NCBI RefSeq assembly: GCF_004123905.1
Contig: NZ_MZXW01000016.1
Span: 868,001-932,000, forward strand
Source of the DNA: Bradyrhizobium betae
Lineage (GTDB): Bacteria > Pseudomonadota > Alphaproteobacteria > Rhizobiales > Xanthobacteraceae
Reading direction: 5' to 3'
Length of the DNA stretch: 64,000 nucleotides
The notes beneath the pieces were generated by a model that saw nothing but the letters and a program-made list of their open reading frames with translations, was not told the origin of the DNA and made no database searches. The position numbers and the translations under genes are program-made. Of the stretch, positions 62,359 through 64,000 are shown piece by piece. Positions within the stretch are counted from its first letter, which is position 1, and the number at the start of each line of letters is the position of its first letter.

Positions 62359-63654
62359 TCAGACCTTCTGCGAGATGCGCAGCGCTTGGGAGAGATCGTC
62401 GATGATGTCCGACGCCGTCTCGATGCCGACCGAGAGCCGCACCAGTTCCTCGCCGATGCCGGCGGCCTTGAGCTGAGCGGCATCCATCTGCTGATGCGTG
62501 GTGGAAGCGGGGTGGATTACCAGCGTCTTGGCGTCGCCGACATTGGCGAGATGGCTGATCATGCGCAGGGACTCGATGAACTTGCGGCCTGCGGGTCGCC
62601 CGCCCTTGATGCCGAAGGAGACGATCGAGCCGGCGCCACGCGGCAGCAACTGTTTTGCCAGCTGATAGTCCGTGTGGTCCTCAAGCGAGGGATGCAGCAC
62701 CCAATCCACCGCCTTGTTGGACTTCAGCGCCTCCAGCACGAGGTGCGTGTTCTGCATGTGGCGGTCCATGCGGACGCCCAGCGTCTCCACGCCCTGCAAC
62801 AGCTGGAACGCGTTGGTCGGCGACAGACAGGCGCCGAAATCGCGCAGGCCTTCGGTGCGCGCGCGCATGATGAAGGCGGCGGTGCCGAACTGCTCGTCGA
62901 AGACGATGCCGTGATAGCCGCCATAGGGCTCGGTCAGCACCCCGAACTTGTCGGAGTCGCGCCAGTCGAAGCGGCCGCCGTCGACGATGGCGCCGCCGAT
63001 CGCGATGCCGTGGCCGCCGATCCATTTGGTCGCTGAATGCATGACGATGTCGGCGCCAAGCTCGATCGGACGGCTGAGATAGGGCGTCGCAAAGGTGTTG
63101 TCGATCAGCAGCGGAATCTTGGCGTCATGTGCGATCGCCGCGACCTTCGGGATGTCGAGCACTTCGAGGCCGGGATTGCCGATGGTCTCGCCGATCACGA
63201 GCTTCGTGTTCGGCTTGATGGCTGCGCGGAACGCGTCGAGATCGCGCGGCTTGACGAAGGTCGTGGTGATGCCGAAGCGCGGCAGTGTGTGCGCCAGCAG
63301 ATTGATGGTGCCGCCGTAAAGCGAGCTCGACGCCACGATGTGGTCGCCGGCGTTGAGCAGCGTCGCGATCGCCAGATGCAGCGCGGCCATGCCGCTCGCG
63401 GTGCAGATCGCGCCGACGCCGCCTTCCAGCGCCGCGAGCCGTTCCTCCAGCACGCCGGTGGTCGGGTTGGAGATGCGCGTATAGATGTGGCCGGCGCGTT
63501 CCAGATTGAACAGCGCGGCGGCGTGATCGGAATCCTGGAACACGTAGGACGTGGTCTGGTAGATCGGCACCGCGCGGGCGCCGGTCGCGGGATCCGGATG
63601 CTGGCCCGCATGCAGGCTTAGGGTCTCGAAGGCAGGCGGTTTTGGCGCGGGCAT
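62359..63654 (-). CDS. O-acetylhomoserine sulfhydrylase (PLP-dependent)
   Basis: 431-residue Cys/Met-metabolism PLP enzyme. Features: PIYQTTSYVFQDSDHAA, YTRISNPTTGVLEERLAALE, and the PLP Lys in MHSATKWIGGHG. Length and the loops match the O-acetylhomoserine aminocarboxypropyltransferase group (MetY-like), which makes homocysteine from O-acetylhomoserine and sulfide or methionine from methanethiol. ATG 63654 is the proper start; the frame to 63804 lacks support. A link with MddA via methanethiol is possible but only inferred. Confidence 0.9.
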   Translation of the reverse strand: MPAPKPPAFETLSLHAGQHPDPATGARAVPIYQTTSYVFQDSDHAAALFNLERAGHIYTRISNPTTGVLEERLAALEGGVGAICTASGMAALHLAIATLLNAGDHIVASSSLYGGTINLLAHTLPRFGITTTFVKPRDLDAFRAAIKPNTKLVIGETIGNPGLEVLDIPKVAAIAHDAKIPLLIDNTFATPYLSRPIELGADIVMHSATKWIGGHGIAIGGAIVDGGRFDWRDSDKFGVLTEPYGGYHGIVFDEQFGTAAFIMRARTEGLRDFGACLSPTNAFQLLQGVETLGVRMDRHMQNTHLVLEALKSNKAVDWVLHPSLEDHTDYQLAKQLLPRGAGSIVSFGIKGGRPAGRKFIESLRMISHLANVGDAKTLVIHPASTTHQQMDAAQLKAAGIGEELVRLSVGIETASDIIDDLSQALRISQKV

Positions 63655-63748
63655 GCTTGGCCTCGTTGGTCGGTCGGCGAGGCGGCCGTTGTGCCATAAA
63701 ACAGAGGGCGAAGTCAGCCCATTGACAGCGCCGCGTGATGCCGCGCAG

Positions 63749-64000
63749 CTAGCCGCCGATCGCCTGCTCGATGGTGCGGGCCTCGCGCAGCAAAATCTCC
63801 GCAACCTCCTGCTCGCGGCGGGGGCCTAGCCTCGTCCGAACGGCGGAGACGGTCATGGCCGCGGCCGGCTGCCCATCCGGCGTCTTGATCCAGGTCGAGA
63901 TCGATTTCGTGCCCTGCACGAGGCCGATCTCTCTCATATTATATCCCCGCTTCCGCGCCGCGGTGACCTGGCCGAGCACCGTCGCGGCGTCGGTCTGGTA
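63749..64000 (-). CDS. IclR family regulator, C-terminal part only
   Basis: The last 83 residues of a frame that enters from beyond the window. The segment QVTAARKRGYNMREIGLVQG, then SISTWIKTPDGQPAAAMTVS resembles the effector-binding domain of IclR regulators. The N-terminal HTH is outside. It lies upstream of the sulfhydrylase gene on the same strand. Confidence 0.7.
   Translation of the reverse strand, partial: YQTDAATVLGQVTAARKRGYNMREIGLVQGTKSISTWIKTPDGQPAAAMTVSAVRTRLGPRREQEVAEILLREARTIEQAIGG

Overview
The window looks like a chromosomal segment of an alphaproteobacterium of the Bradyrhizobium type. It is GC-rich with strong third-position G/C bias. It carries several families of palindromic intergenic repeats of a kind seen in rhizobial genomes, and its content is typical of that group: many ABC uptake systems, a complete C-P lyase cluster, and a methanethiol methyltransferase of the MddA type. 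No rRNA, tRNA, CRISPR array, transposase or phage gene was seen. Taxonomic placement is inference from gene content.

Layout. 1-2.7 kb: peptide-type ABC uptake genes on the minus strand, divergent from a TetR regulator (2.9-3.5 kb). 3.6-5.1 kb: a probable TetR-type operator, then two small envelope proteins (DUF3313 lipoprotein, DUF2147). 5.1-9.9 kb: two 516-residue winged-helix/TolB-like/TPR regulators, apparently paralogues, bracketing mddA and a GFA-family gene. 10.4-17.1 kb: mixed metabolic genes (lyase, M29 aminopeptidase, cupin, amidohydrolase, MBL hydrolase). 17.2-20.2 kb: a beta-helix protein without a normal start codon, and an acyltransferase-3 membrane protein. 20.2-22.6 kb: an ABC-2 type exporter pair. 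22.8-29.6 kb: livHMGF, an acyl-CoA synthetase and the matching binding protein in one operon. 29.6-31.6 kb: two secreted or periplasmic proteins, one a LapG-like cysteine protease. 32.2-44.6 kb: a 3372-residue repetitive type I-secreted surface protein with an N-terminal FecR-like domain, followed by a CHASE2 adenylate/guanylate cyclase. 44.6-59.1 kb: a large phosphonate region. 59.2 kb to the end: an SDR, an orphan sulfonate-type binding protein, an alpha/beta hydrolase with O-acetylhomoserine sulfhydrylase, and the end of an IclR regulator.

The phosphonate region is arranged as three transcription units. A minus-strand unit encodes a hexapeptide acetyltransferase, a divergent PhnM paralogue and a DUF1045 2H-phosphoesterase. 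A plus-strand unit is phnC-phnD-phnE-phnE. A second plus-strand unit is phnGHIJKLMN followed by a PPOX flavoprotein, with phnF divergent from it. Direct reading shows Pho-box-like repeats (7-mers on an 11-nt period) in front of all three units, and a perfect 10-6-10 palindrome, the likely PhnF operator, between phnF and phnG. No PhnP is present, although PhnN needs its product; the 2H-phosphoesterase is the obvious candidate to fill that step.

The most interesting candidate system is at 30.8-44.6 kb. It combines a LapG-family protease, an AT-rich 610-bp leader with palindromes, a giant RTX/VCBS-type protein with a di-alanine-Gly motif ahead of a FecR-like domain, and a CHASE2 cyclase. This could be a surface adhesion module controlled by proteolysis and cyclic nucleotides, but the linkage is inferred from proximity and domain content only.
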